DNA of 64,000 nucleotides from Westiellopsis prolifica IICB1 (GTDB taxonomy: Bacteria; Cyanobacteriota; Cyanobacteriia; Cyanobacteriales; Nostocaceae). Under the pieces are notes generated by a model. The model was not told the origin of the DNA. It was given only the letters and a program-made list of their open reading frames with translations, and did not search any database. The stretch is from assembly GCF_004323185.1 (NCBI RefSeq), contig NZ_NAPS01000003.1:408425-472424 (forward strand), read 5' to 3'. Numbering within the stretch: the first letter of the stretch is position 1; each line of letters starts with the position of its first letter. Positions 37,729-47,125 of this stretch are shown in pieces. Made by a program: the position numbers and the translations under genes.

Positions 37729-38223
37729 ACATTAAAATTTGGGTTTTAAATCTAGGTTTAAACGCCTAAATCTCTATCAATGCCCGAAATGTTAAAAATA
37801 ATGCCTGTTTTTATTGTACAGCAGTATTTTCAGGCTTTTAGCGGATTGATTTAGCATAACAAGTACTGAAGGGCCGAAAAACTGAAGCTATCAAAATACT
37901 TTAACAAAGCTAATACAAGAAGGCTGCTATGGAGTCGGCAGTAAAGAATTTTGATGAAAAACGAGGCTTTTTAAGCGTTTTCAACTAGATACTTACTTTT
38001 TGCTCTGCTGTACTAGTTGGAAAATTATCTCTCTTTGCTTTCAGTGCATAAAGCACTTGCTCAAAGAATTAGTTTGTGATCCGAACTTAATCTAGATACA
38101 AAGTTCTATATTTTAACTTTTTCTTAAGTTTTTGGGCGAGTTTTGCTAATGATACAATGCGATCGCGTATATTTTTACCAATCACACTTCGATTAAACTT
38201 TGGATTAATAGAGAAAGAATGTT

Positions 38224-39540
38224 ATGTCCTTCATTGACATTAATCGTGTCAATATTCTCCCTAACAGGCGTCCTCTCAATGACCAAAAAGTCGCTGATTT
38301 GATGGAGTCTATCAAAGCTAGTGGACTTTTAAACCCTATAACTTTAGATCAAAACTTCAATCTAGTTGCAGGTTTGCACCGTCTCACTGCCTGTAAGTTA
38401 ATTGGTTTTCAAGAGATTGAGTGTCATATTATTACTTGCGAAGACAAAGACCATACTCGTCTAGCGGAAATCGATGAAAATTTGATTCGTAGCGAATTAG
38501 ATGCTCTAGAACGGTCTGAATTATGGTTAGAACGTGAGCGGATTCTAGAACGGATGGGTCTGAGGGCAAAGGTAGGGGATAATCAGTTTACTCAAAAAGG
38601 TGGTGAAAATATTTCACCACCACCGAAAACTACATTGGAGTTGGCACAAGAAATAGGTTATACAGAGCGCACTTTACAGTATGGTAAACAAATTGCTAGA
38701 AACATCGTTCCAGAAGTTAAAGAAATGATTAAAGCGACGCCAATTGCTAGGAATAGTTCAGCGTTACTGAAAATAGCTAGGGCGGGTGGTAAAGAACGAC
38801 AAGAGGCAGAACAAGCAGAAATCGCAGCAGAAGAAGCTAAAGCACAACAAAAAAGAGCCGAACTAGAAAGGCAAAAAAAGCTAGCAGCACAGGCAAGAGA
38901 GAAACAAAAACAACTTCAATTACTTGCTTTTCAAAATGCTATGGCTCAAAAGGAAGCCAAAGAGTCTAGCAAGCCAACTCAACGGGTATCAAAAAATATT
39001 AAAACCGATGAAATTCAAATACAGACTGACGAAGTCTGGATTCTAGACCGACACATGGTTTATTGCGGAGAGACCACTGATGAAGATTTTATTCAACTAT
39101 TACCATCCAATGCTGCATTAGCGATCGCTCCTCCTTGTTGTTCTTGGAAACATGACTACTTAGTAGATGAAGCTCGCGTTGTAGCTGTGATGTGTACTCA
39201 GGGGTCTATCTACAATCTTTGCAAATACAGTCAAATGCCCTTTAGATTTGAATTAGTTATAGGAAATATATACACTGCTATTTTCTCCCAAGAATCTTTG
39301 CTCAAACCAAATCATAATCCTAACATTGAGGGTGTTGAAGGTATCGTTTCTTATTTAGTAAGCTTTTTCACCAAACCCGGTAGTTTTGTCATCACCCCTT
39401 CTATAGGATATGGTGAAGTGCTAATTTCCTGTGAACGTTTAAAACGGATTTGTTTTGCTGGAGACAAAAATCCTAAGCGAGTCAATGAGGCGATTGTGCG
39501 TTGGCAGCGATGGACAGGGAAACAAGCGGTGAGAGCCTAA
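38224..39540 (+). CDS. ParB-domain protein fused to a degenerate DNA-methyltransferase-like domain
   Basis: A 438-residue protein. Residues 1-110 are a ParB/Spo0J N-terminal domain (INRVNILPNRRPL, VAGLHRLTACKLIGF, EIDENLIRSEL), followed by a helix-turn-helix-like stretch (LELAQEIGYTERTL). Residues about 190-260 are a charged coiled coil. The C-terminal part aligns with N6/N4 DNA methylases of the ParB-methylase fusions (MVYCGETTDEDFIQLLP; GEVLISCERLKRICFAGD; RWQRWTGK), but the catalytic DPPY is IAPPC near 301-305 and the SAM motif DPFxGSG is TPSIGYG. It is probably a DNA-binding protein with a dead methylase fold. Ribosome-binding site weak (gagaaagaa). Function unknown. Confidence 0.8.
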   Translation: MSFIDINRVNILPNRRPLNDQKVADLMESIKASGLLNPITLDQNFNLVAGLHRLTACKLIGFQEIECHIITCEDKDHTRLAEIDENLIRSELDALERSELWLERERILERMGLRAKVGDNQFTQKGGENISPPPKTTLELAQEIGYTERTLQYGKQIARNIVPEVKEMIKATPIARNSSALLKIARAGGKERQEAEQAEIAAEEAKAQQKRAELERQKKLAAQAREKQKQLQLLAFQNAMAQKEAKESSKPTQRVSKNIKTDEIQIQTDEVWILDRHMVYCGETTDEDFIQLLPSNAALAIAPPCCSWKHDYLVDEARVVAVMCTQGSIYNLCKYSQMPFRFELVIGNIYTAIFSQESLLKPNHNPNIEGVEGIVSYLVSFFTKPGSFVITPSIGYGEVLISCERLKRICFAGDKNPKRVNEAIVRWQRWTGKQAVRA

Positions 39541-39726
39541 GCAAAAGTTGCGTTCCAAGATATTATTCACCCAAGAGACAAGGGAAGGAGGACAAGGATA
39601 ATTACCAATCCTCAATCCCCAATCCCCAAAAAAATGGAGTGTAAAGGTGTAGCTATACAGCCATAGCTAGTTGTCTGCTTTGTTTTGGTTAGTTGGGACT
39701 AACCAATAACAAACAACAATGGATTT

Positions 39727-39832
39727 ATACCATTTCACAAAAAATCTGATACAAATACAGACCCTGTACCAGATGCGATATATCGCGTCTGGTACAAAAT
39801 TTATGTGTATCGTGATTAACGTGAAATGGTAT
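39727..39832. repeat. MITE-like element, family A, copy 2
   Basis: Perfect ends ataccatttcac / gtgaaatggtat, with inner parts atctgatacaaatacag and tgtgtatcgtgattaac shared with copy 1 (9181-9304). The centre is its own palindrome (gtaccagatgcgata/tatcgcgtctggtac). It lies in the gap 39541-40282, where I see no gene. Confidence 0.8.
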
Positions 39833-40282
39833 TACACCTTTACATCCCCGATTTTGCTAAATGCTGCTCCTGTTAAGGATGGTAATATGGCAATTCTCAG
39901 TAAGCTGTGAATCCCTCGCGAAAGTTACTTAGAGCATATAAAAACATGACACTTGCATCTTTAACAAAGTCCGGCTTGGTTTTTAACTCTGTAAAGGATG
40001 TAATGTTTTATGCTCCTACTAGCTCCTCTCACAAAGTTTTTAGAATGCAAACGAGACTGCCACACACATTTTAAATTAATTTCTATCATAATTCTCATCA
40101 AGTCCCATTAGTATCTCCTAGCGTTAAGTTAGAAATTACTAAACTATCATTCTTTCAATATAGTAAGTTTTATAGATTACAATTTTGTAAACACATACAG
40201 ATTTAAAAGTATTGCATTTAATAAACATTAAATGACATTGTCGCATAGGGTTCAAATCAACTTATTTTGCGCTAACAAAACT

Positions 40283-40546
40283 ATGGCATTCATCAAAATT
40301 GATAATATTGTGGTAAACACAAACTATATTGCCGCTATTCGATTACAAGATCGAGTCCGATCTGAAGAAGAATGTGTTTGTTTGTTGATTGCAATTCCCA
40401 CTGCAACGTTGTTTCAACAAGATAGTATCTCATCTAATCTCTACCACTATGAATGGATAGAATTTACAGGTGCTGCTGCTAGGGCAATACGAGACTATTT
40501 CACAAGCTTTAATAATGTCATTGATTTGCTCCCGTTATGTCATTAA
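40283..40546 (+). CDS. Small hypothetical protein
   Basis: From the ATG at 40283 (MAFIKIDNIVVNTNYIAAIRLQ) the product has 87 residues. An upstream in-frame ATG at 40232 would add 17 residues that look less natural. The sequence has alternating hydrophobic strands and an EWIEFTGAAARAIRDYF helix, and I take it for a soluble small protein of a cyanobacterial family whose function I do not recognise. No clear ribosome-binding site. Confidence 0.55.
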   Translation: MAFIKIDNIVVNTNYIAAIRLQDRVRSEEECVCLLIAIPTATLFQQDSISSNLYHYEWIEFTGAAARAIRDYFTSFNNVIDLLPLCH

Positions 40547-40643
40547 TTAACGATAACGTAAAATGATTGGCGGTTAGTGATTAATTAAAACTACTTTTAT
40601 AGTCTAAAACATTTCTTAATCATTAACCGCTTGCTACGCTACC

Positions 40644-41069
40644 TCAAATGACAAAGTATTCGTATATTCCTGTAGCAATCATTATGAATCCAGAGATAGT
40701 TCCAGCCCACAATCCAGGTAGTTTTGTGGTGAAGCGATCGCCTAAAACTAAGTCATTCGCATAGTGCAATGTAAGCATTGTGTGCATCAGAACCCAGAAG
40801 CTAAAAATTGCCACAATAGACAATCCAACTGAGAGAGTAAAGGAATCCTTATGTTTCGCTAACACGACTGCGATCGCAAAGAGTTTCCTAAAAGCAATAA
40901 ATATAACTAGTAAAAAGACAGCGAGATGATCGGCTTCTTGGTGCTGGGCGCGATCGAGAGTTTTACCAGGAGTAGTATTAAACATCATAAACCAAGTTAG
41001 AGCTACAAACCAGAGAACCCCAGCACTCCAAGTTGAAAGGATGCGTACTTCTATCGTAAAAGATAGCAT
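40644..41069 (-). CDS. Membrane protein resembling the first part of DUF1345
   Basis: A 141-residue protein with four hydrophobic segments. WSAGVLWFVALTWFMM, ALTWFMMFNTTPGKT and LMHTMLTLHYANDLVLG resemble the N-terminal and middle parts of DUF1345 proteins, which are usually over 200 residues. The usual C-terminal part is absent, so this is a shortened version or a truncated gene. Function unknown. Confidence 0.6.
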   Translation of the reverse strand: MLSFTIEVRILSTWSAGVLWFVALTWFMMFNTTPGKTLDRAQHQEADHLAVFLLVIFIAFRKLFAIAVVLAKHKDSFTLSVGLSIVAIFSFWVLMHTMLTLHYANDLVLGDRFTTKLPGLWAGTISGFIMIATGIYEYFVI

Positions 41070-41627
41070 TGTATGAAAACAAGAAGTTCCATCAGATAAT
41101 TCAGAGCAAGCGTTTCTTAGAATTACTAAATAGCTGACAGCTAATAGCTAACAGTTTGACCAAATTAGCAACTAGCAATTGGCTACTAATAGCCTTAATC
41201 AATATTTTTCCTGAGTTGTCTGCATACTTATTTGTGATTAATTATGAGTCAGTTTGATCGGAAACTGAAATATTATTGCTCTAAAAGATACAATAATTTG
41301 CTAAAAGTCGAAAAAATATTTCATCATATCTACTATTGTAACAAAAACTTAATGTTGTTTCTAGTACCTTATTTTCCTGATACGATGTAACATGGACTGA
41401 TAAAGGTAGAAACAATATAGAAAGTTTAGCTACCTGTTTTCCTACAGTTTTTACTCTCACTATTTCAGCCTTCTTGTAATTCCTTGATGTAGCTATTGAA
41501 AATTCGTTTCTACTTTTTCATTCAATATTTGAGGTGACATACCTTCAATAACTTCAGATTCGAGTTGTCTAAATAGCTACAACCTGAAGCAAGTAGGTTT
41601 TTCTATTATTTTGGAGGACAAGTAAAT
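41070..41627. other. Intergenic stretch, no gene seen
   Basis: About 560 AT-rich bases between divergent genes. They contain the promoter region of the DUF5132 gene, whose ribosome-binding site is ggagg at 41612-41616. No repeats or ORFs stand out. Confidence 0.5.
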
Positions 41628-41936
41628 ATGGAACTTGAGGCTCTTTTGCTAGGTCTTGAACCAATGACTGCTGCCGTAATTGGAGTTGGAGCATTGGTTT
41701 TAGTACCTGTTGTTAGTGCTCTTGATTCTGCAACCGGTCACAATGTTTCAGAATCTGCAAGGGGTGCAGCTAAGACTGGATTAATTTGGACTTTTGAGGC
41801 CATTGATAAGGCTCAATCTACTTTCGCCGAAGCAAGTGAATCCTTCAAGGATTTAGTTGCTGAAGCAAAAGCAGAGCGTTCAACTTCCAAAAACGGAACA
41901 AGCGAAAGTACTCCCCGTGAGGTAAGTATCGGCTAA
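41628..41936 (+). CDS. DUF5132-like small membrane-associated protein
   Basis: A 102-residue protein with a strong ggagg ribosome-binding site. It has one hydrophobic segment near residues 14-32 (AAVIGVGALVLVPVVSAL), a small-residue-rich amphipathic stretch (ARGAAKTGLIWTFEAIDKAQ) and a charged tail. It matches the DUF5132 pattern as I know it. Such proteins are found beside HMA_2-type P1B ATPases, as here (42823-44796). A structural or accessory role at a metal-storage membrane is an inference. Confidence 0.7.
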   Translation: MELEALLLGLEPMTAAVIGVGALVLVPVVSALDSATGHNVSESARGAAKTGLIWTFEAIDKAQSTFAEASESFKDLVAEAKAERSTSKNGTSESTPREVSIG

Positions 41937-42089
41937 TTTCTGCAAAGCATGGAAGTGAACACCTAACGTCTTGCCAGAGACTGATAGCCTCTTGGTTGTC
42001 AGTCTTTATTGCCAATTTACTAGTAATTTGAGAACAAATTTTGTCAACAATCACTCGATAGTGCGATTCCCCAATTTATATTAACCTGA

Positions 42090-42340
42090 CAAAGAAAGGC
42101 AGAGGGTCGTAGACGCAGAGCGGCTTGGTGTCGGTGGGCAGAAGGCACTTAATGTTTTAGAGTATTAATTAATACTTTAGTTCTGAGCCTAAAGCCCAGT
42201 TGAAAAAAAGATGTTTTACTCTACGAGAAGCCGCTCTGCGTCTACGAGACGCGTAGCGCGAGGAAAAACGGCGTCCTTGCTTCAATCCCACAGTTTTAAG
42301 TGTGGTTCCTTCTGCCTTCTACCTTCTGAAGTCTTGACCA
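42090..42340. repeat. Dispersed repeat (family G) with internal hairpins, copy 1
   Basis: The outer parts aaagaaaggcagaggg and ccttctgccttctacc flank cctaaagccca, gcttcaatcccac and agttttaagtgtggttcctt. The same outline is at 52788-52932. A further repeat (gagaagccgctctgcgtct) is embedded. The gap 41937-42643 holds no convincing gene. Confidence 0.55.
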
Positions 42341-42643
42341 TTGAAGAAGGCAGATAACCTAAATCTCACTAAACAAGACTATTTTCTTCTTTGTGTCTTG
42401 GTGTTTCACAAAAGATTTTTTTCACCACTCTCTGGGTTCGCCACCTTGCCAACCCATCTCTGCATGTCAAAGGTGAAGTTAAAAGATTCATATCAAGTTC
42501 GGTTAAAAAACTTCACCCCGCCTTCGGTACCCCTCTTTTTGGTAAGGAGAGGGAAATTACGAGTAATCATGCAAACTTGACATTACTTCTGCTGATTTCT
42601 AATCAGGAGAAAAAAACCTTCTCTCTATTGGAGATTTTTTACC

Positions 42644-42844
42644 ATGCCTCAATATCCAGAGTTTTTTAACTTACGCAAGCTAGCGATTACCCTTGCTGTT
42701 GGTCCATTTGGTTTTCTTTTGCTGGTCGTTCTCACTGATTTATCAGCCCATCTGTTTGTAACTCAACAAACAGCAGACGCTCGATGTGCAAATGCATATC
42801 CTCAAGAGAATCCTATAAAACTTCAAGCGGGTGAATGTCGATAG
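42644..42844 (+). CDS. Putative small single-span membrane protein
   Basis: A 66-residue frame with a ggag site ahead of the ATG. Residues 13-35 are hydrophobic (KLAITLAVGPFGFLLLVVLTD, one span). Its last 22 bases overlap the 3' end of the convergent ATPase gene. No homologue is recognised; coding is plausible but unproven. Confidence 0.4.
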   Translation: MPQYPEFFNLRKLAITLAVGPFGFLLLVVLTDLSAHLFVTQQTADARCANAYPQENPIKLQAGECR

Positions 42845-44796
42845 CGCTTGGCTACTGGATCAAAATCCCATGCTATTCCTTCTGGATCTCTAGCCTGAGT
42901 CCATATAGGAAACTCAGGCTTTAATCTTTTGTTGGTAAGAGACTGGGGTGAAACCCCTAACCGCTTTGCCAATTCACCTTGTTTGAGTGCTTTACCATTT
43001 GATGAACTGTATTCTTCAATATTTCCCCGATTGCTTCTAAGAGGAGGTAAGAAGTTTGTCTCAAAAAGTGGGCGCGAACCATTTATGAATTCAGCTACAA
43101 AGGCAGTACTATTATTTACAATCACATTGTACACAGGATTTACACCCAATACCATTCCACCGCCTATTTGCATAAATAGGTTAGGAATGACGATGGTTGC
43201 GGTATTTTGGTAAATCATTTCCATTGCTCGTTTAGCGATCGCAATGGCATGTGTAACTCCGCGTAAGTCATCTTCTAAAATGACAACATCAGTTGTGGTG
43301 TGGGGAATTTCACTCGTCTTGGCAAATGAAATGGAGACATTAGCATGAGCAAGCCCTGCTGCATCATCTTTCTCATCTCCCACAAAGGCAACAGTTTTAC
43401 CTTGATGTCGTAATCCACGAATCAGATTAATTTTTTGGGTTAAAGGTTCTGTACAGACCTGATAGGGATGAATTCCTAACTGAGTTGCAACATCAACAGC
43501 CATCGATTCAGGAGCATCACACACTAAGTAAATTTCTATGTTTTGACGCTGAAGAATAGTAATAGCTTCCAAAGTCTCAGGAGAATCTAGAGCCAATGCT
43601 TTTATATCAAAGACAATAGCATCGATTTCGGCTAATGCTTCCAAAATGGCACCACTGCGAATGTAGATTCCGTGTCGTACAGCATAGATCAGTGCTTGCA
43701 GGACTGTTGTCGAAATCGAAATCGGAATACCACTGCCGAAATCAAATTGGTAGGGTGAGATAGCAGCGCCAATATTACCCGTCATTAAATAGATCGTGCC
43801 ACCTAAAGCCAGAGTTGGTAAAATTGCATTTTTTACGAATTCTGCTTGGAAAGCACCAATTTTTGTATCATGAACAGGTGCTAATTCAGCCAGCAGAGTG
43901 GCTAAACCAGCACGGGTATTAATTCCAATTCTTTTCACCAAAACACACAACTCACCTTCAAGCAATATTGTAGAGGCGTAGATATCGTGTCCTGGGGAGC
44001 AAACAACAGGTGTAGAGCTACCTGTTAAATTTTGGCAATCAACCAAGCCATAACCATAAAGAACGATCCCATCTACCAAAATCATTTCACCTGATTTAAT
44101 GATGATGCGATCGCCTTGGTGTAAATTGCTTATATGGATATGTTGTTCTTTTCCATCTAACTCTACCCAAACATATTGATCTAATTGATTTAACAAATTT
44201 AAAGACTGTTCTTCTATAGTCTGGGTTGTATTTCCCCTGAGAGTTCTCCTCACTTCTACTAAAACTGTCTTGAGTGAAGGTGCAATAAATTGACCTTGGA
44301 CAGCCTGCATAGTCATCCATGCTGAATCTAGCAAATCAATATTAGGCTGACGTTGATTGAGCAGACTATCAGTAGCACGGTTAAACCAAGGTGTTGCAGC
44401 TCCAGCAATTGCTAACACTACAATCAATGGTGGTAACTCCAAAGGAGCTGCTAGCAAAGCCAAACTAAGGCTAAGGACAGGAAATCCTAAATCCTTCCAT
44501 TGATTAACTTCCGGTTTAAGGTCTTCTCCTTCAGGTAGAGATTCTGTCAAGGGAATTTCAACACAGTCTACCACTTGGATACAGCCAACAAACTTTTCCA
44601 ACGCCATTGTGCTGCAAACATCATCTTGATAACTGACAATCAGTGAACTTGCTTTTGCATTAATACGAACCTCAGTCACAAATGCCAGGGATTCAACTAG
44701 TGTCTTTAGTTTGCTAGCAAAGTCTGAATCACGAGCAAGTTGAGGTATACGAATACGATAACGTCCAAAAGTAGAGTGAACGACCTGATAGCTCAT
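42823..44796 (-). CDS. Degenerate P1B-like ATPase lacking the nucleotide-binding domain, with HTH-like C-terminus
   Basis: A 657-residue paralogue of the two ATPases above. It keeps the N-terminal VVHSTFGRYRIRIPQL domain and the membrane helices. The actuator motif TGES is LTGSS, the membrane motif VPTT is PISISTT, and the phosphorylation loop DKTGTLT is D397-IKALAL. After it the roughly 130-residue nucleotide-binding domain is missing, so the chain goes straight to the P-domain end, where GDGIND is GDEKDD. It therefore cannot run a normal catalytic cycle. The frame is intact over 2 kb, so it is conserved as protein rather than decayed. The C-terminus (about 605 on) has ELAKRLGVSPQSL and a WDFDP end as in the 28295 ATPase. 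A scaffold or regulatory role is inferred. Confidence 0.85.
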   Translation of the reverse strand: MSYQVVHSTFGRYRIRIPQLARDSDFASKLKTLVESLAFVTEVRINAKASSLIVSYQDDVCSTMALEKFVGCIQVVDCVEIPLTESLPEGEDLKPEVNQWKDLGFPVLSLSLALLAAPLELPPLIVVLAIAGAATPWFNRATDSLLNQRQPNIDLLDSAWMTMQAVQGQFIAPSLKTVLVEVRRTLRGNTTQTIEEQSLNLLNQLDQYVWVELDGKEQHIHISNLHQGDRIIIKSGEMILVDGIVLYGYGLVDCQNLTGSSTPVVCSPGHDIYASTILLEGELCVLVKRIGINTRAGLATLLAELAPVHDTKIGAFQAEFVKNAILPTLALGGTIYLMTGNIGAAISPYQFDFGSGIPISISTTVLQALIYAVRHGIYIRSGAILEALAEIDAIVFDIKALALDSPETLEAITILQRQNIEIYLVCDAPESMAVDVATQLGIHPYQVCTEPLTQKINLIRGLRHQGKTVAFVGDEKDDAAGLAHANVSISFAKTSEIPHTTTDVVILEDDLRGVTHAIAIAKRAMEMIYQNTATIVIPNLFMQIGGGMVLGVNPVYNVIVNNSTAFVAEFINGSRPLFETNFLPPLRSNRGNIEEYSSSNGKALKQGELAKRLGVSPQSLTNKRLKPEFPIWTQARDPEGIAWDFDPVAKRYRHSPA

Positions 44797-44964
44797 TACA
44801 TTGAGATAATCTTAATGAAAAGGTTTTGACTTTCGTATTACTCAACATCATAAGCTACAACTGAAACAAGTAAAAAGCTTTTGTTGTAAAACTATGTGAG
44901 AATTGTTCAGTGTTTTGAAGACAACGTCCAGTAATCCTATTTGATTTGTGAGGAATCATATTGC

Positions 44965-45002
44965 CCAGATCCCCGACTTTTTATAAAAAGTCGGGGATCT
45001 GG
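44965..45002. repeat. Strong hairpin of the ccagatccccgac family
   Basis: A stem of about 17 bases (ccagatccccgactttt / aaaagtcggggatctgg). Related stems lie at 32250, 37290 and 52990. It sits between the degenerate ATPase gene and a small minus-strand ORF, and could work as a terminator for the latter, though no clear T-run follows on that strand. Confidence 0.5.
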
Positions 45003-45038
45003 TTTTCATGAATCATTTATACTTGCTATATACTCAAA

Positions 45039-45167
45039 TTATTTGCTTGTCCTGCGATATTCAGCCAAAATCGCCCTTCTTTCGATACTAAACTCCTCCA
45101 TCACCAACAATGTCATTCCAAATAAAATCACAAAACCAAGAATAGAAACTAATAAAATCTCATCCAT
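45039..45167 (-). CDS. Small single-span membrane protein, 42 residues
   Basis: The minus-strand frame begins MDEILLVSILGFVILFGMTL and ends in a charged tail (EEFSIERRAILAEYRR). An aggatt tract precedes the start. The layout (short acidic N-terminus, one hydrophobic helix, amphipathic basic tail) is typical of real small membrane proteins, and the frame is antisense to no other gene. It is 240 bases upstream of the degenerate ATPase on the same strand. No family is recognised. Confidence 0.5.
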   Translation of the reverse strand: MDEILLVSILGFVILFGMTLLVMEEFSIERRAILAEYRRTSK

Positions 45168-45314
45168 AAAACCTAATCCTCATATAGCTCTTTATTTTGA
45201 TAGAATATATAAAAAATCATTATGGCTTCTCTTTCTAAGTAGGTAAGACTTACTCTCCAAAAGGTATAATTTCCACAAACATTTTAAATCAAGATTATTA
45301 TCTCAACTATGCTG

Positions 45315-45350
45315 GGTTCGTAGTGAGCGCTTAAGCGCTCACTACGAACC
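45315..45350. repeat. Perfect 36-bp palindrome
   Basis: The half-site ggttcgtagtgagcgctt is followed at once by its exact reverse complement. It stands alone in the 45168-45864 gap, which otherwise has only a smaller hairpin near 45755 (gagacgtag/ctacgtttc) and AT-rich sequence. Confidence 0.85.
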
Positions 45351-45864
45351 TCTCAAACTTAGGTTGCCAGACCACTAGCTATTTTGTACCACTTGATGAA
45401 AATCAATATAGTTTTTTGTTTTATATTTAGTATTTATGTATGTTAAAGATAATTAATTTTTTAGTTAGAAGATTTTAAATGTGATAATTTTTCGTTTAGG
45501 CAAGCTATGATCTCAGTCAATTAAAATATTGTCAAATACACTCTACTACGACAATCGTAATTAATAGTTTTTCGCAGCAGTTTATGCAGGTGTTTAAAGC
45601 AATTTAGAGTATATATAAATACACTCTAATAGTTAGATAATAGTTTTGATTCTTCTAATTCAATGTTTTTTACTTGAGAGAATTTTGTCAATTTTTCTAC
45701 TAATCAGCTCATTAACTTAAATGAACATATTTCTTTTACTTCCTTCCCGCCATTATTAGAGACGTAGCAATTCTACGTTTCTACACATCCGTGAATTGTA
45801 AATTCATATTTTGATTCAGCAACGCCTGTGTTCTTTTTGGCATTTTTATTTAGGAGTCTCAAAA

Positions 45865-46947
45865 ATGACTCAAAAACAGGTAATTCTGCTACGAATGTTG
45901 GTTTTTGTGCCAATTGCATTCATAGCAGAATGGCTAGATTTTCCCGCCATCATTGTTTTTATTGCCTCTGGCTTGGCGATCATTCCCTTAGCAGCATTTA
46001 TTGCTGACTCTACAGAAGCGATCGCGGAAGTTATTGGTCCATCTTTGGGAGGTTTACTTAACTCTACTTTCGGCAACGCTACAGAGTTAATTATCGCGAT
46101 TGTCGCACTTCGAGCTGGATTGGTAGATGTAGTCAAAGCGAGCATTACAGGTACAATCGTTGCCAATCTTCTCTTAGCACTAGGAGCTGCAATTCTGTTA
46201 GGAGGATTGCGGTTTAAAGAACAAAGCTTTCAACCAACAGTTGCTCGGATCAACGCCTCTTCGTTGAATTTAGCATTAGTAGTGCTGCTTTCGCCAACAG
46301 CTATTAATTTCACATCTAAAGGCTTGCAACTTGCAACAATTAATCATTTTTCAATTGTTGCTGCTTTGTTGTTGTTACTTTTCTATGGGTTGACCTTGGT
46401 TTTTTCCATGAAAACCCACAAATCTATCTATCAACTCACAGAGCTAGAAGAAACTGACCAAGATACACTTGCATCTGAGAGTCATAAGGCTGGTTTATGG
46501 AAGTCAATTGGAATTCTGCTCATTTGCACGATTATTCTGGTCTTTGTATCTGATACTCTAGTAGCAAGCTTACAAGAAGCTATTTCTACATTAGGTTTAA
46601 CTGACCTTTTTACAGGTGTCATTCTCATTCCCATTTTTGGGGGAGCAGTGGAATATATTACCACTGCCACCTTTGCGATGAAAAACAAAATGGATTTAGC
46701 GGTTGCAGTAGCAATGGGATCGAGTTTGCAAATAGCAATGTTTATTGCTCCTGTTTTAGTGTTGGTGGGTCAGTTAATGGGGCAATCAATGAATCTAGAC
46801 TTCAACCCCTTTGAAGTACTGGCAGTGGCAATCGCAGTTTTAATTACCAATTCCATCAGCACCGATGGTCAATCCAATTGGTTAGAAGGAGCTTTGCTTC
46901 TCATTACCTATGCTGTTGTTGGAACAGCATTCTACTTTCACCCCTAG
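45865..46947 (+). CDS. cax: Calcium/proton antiporter, CAX family, second copy
   Basis: About 360 residues from the ATG at 45865, which has aggag upstream; an in-frame start at 45811 is less likely. It is a paralogue of the protein at 25558: GGLLNSTFGNATELIIAIVAL near residue 60 and FGGAVEYITTATFA near 265 are the two cation-binding repeats. About eleven hydrophobic segments. It likely exchanges Ca2+ for H+. Its protein is shorter at the N-terminus than the first copy. Confidence 0.92.
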   Translation: MTQKQVILLRMLVFVPIAFIAEWLDFPAIIVFIASGLAIIPLAAFIADSTEAIAEVIGPSLGGLLNSTFGNATELIIAIVALRAGLVDVVKASITGTIVANLLLALGAAILLGGLRFKEQSFQPTVARINASSLNLALVVLLSPTAINFTSKGLQLATINHFSIVAALLLLLFYGLTLVFSMKTHKSIYQLTELEETDQDTLASESHKAGLWKSIGILLICTIILVFVSDTLVASLQEAISTLGLTDLFTGVILIPIFGGAVEYITTATFAMKNKMDLAVAVAMGSSLQIAMFIAPVLVLVGQLMGQSMNLDFNPFEVLAVAIAVLITNSISTDGQSNWLEGALLLITYAVVGTAFYFHP

Positions 46948-47125
46948 AACTTACGCAATAAACGCAATAAAGGTTAATTGTTGAGATTGGATGTAAGGGT
47001 GTAGGGGTGTAACAGAAGGGTTTTGCTCACTTACACCTCACACCCCTAAACTCCTAAACCCTTTGTCCAAACCCTTAATTAACAGTGCTAAATCTCCCAT
47101 CCCAATTTTTATTGAGGTCATCTCC

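Noticed and set aside
37542-37769. 75-codon plus-strand frame
   Set aside because: It runs through the family F inverted-repeat element, so the frame is a by-product of the repeat.
42341-42669. Two overlapping short plus-strand frames
   Set aside because: They lie in repeat-derived sequence, overlap in different frames and have no ribosome-binding site.
44941-45246. 101-codon plus-strand frame
   Set aside because: It is antisense to the better small minus-strand ORF and includes the strong hairpin.
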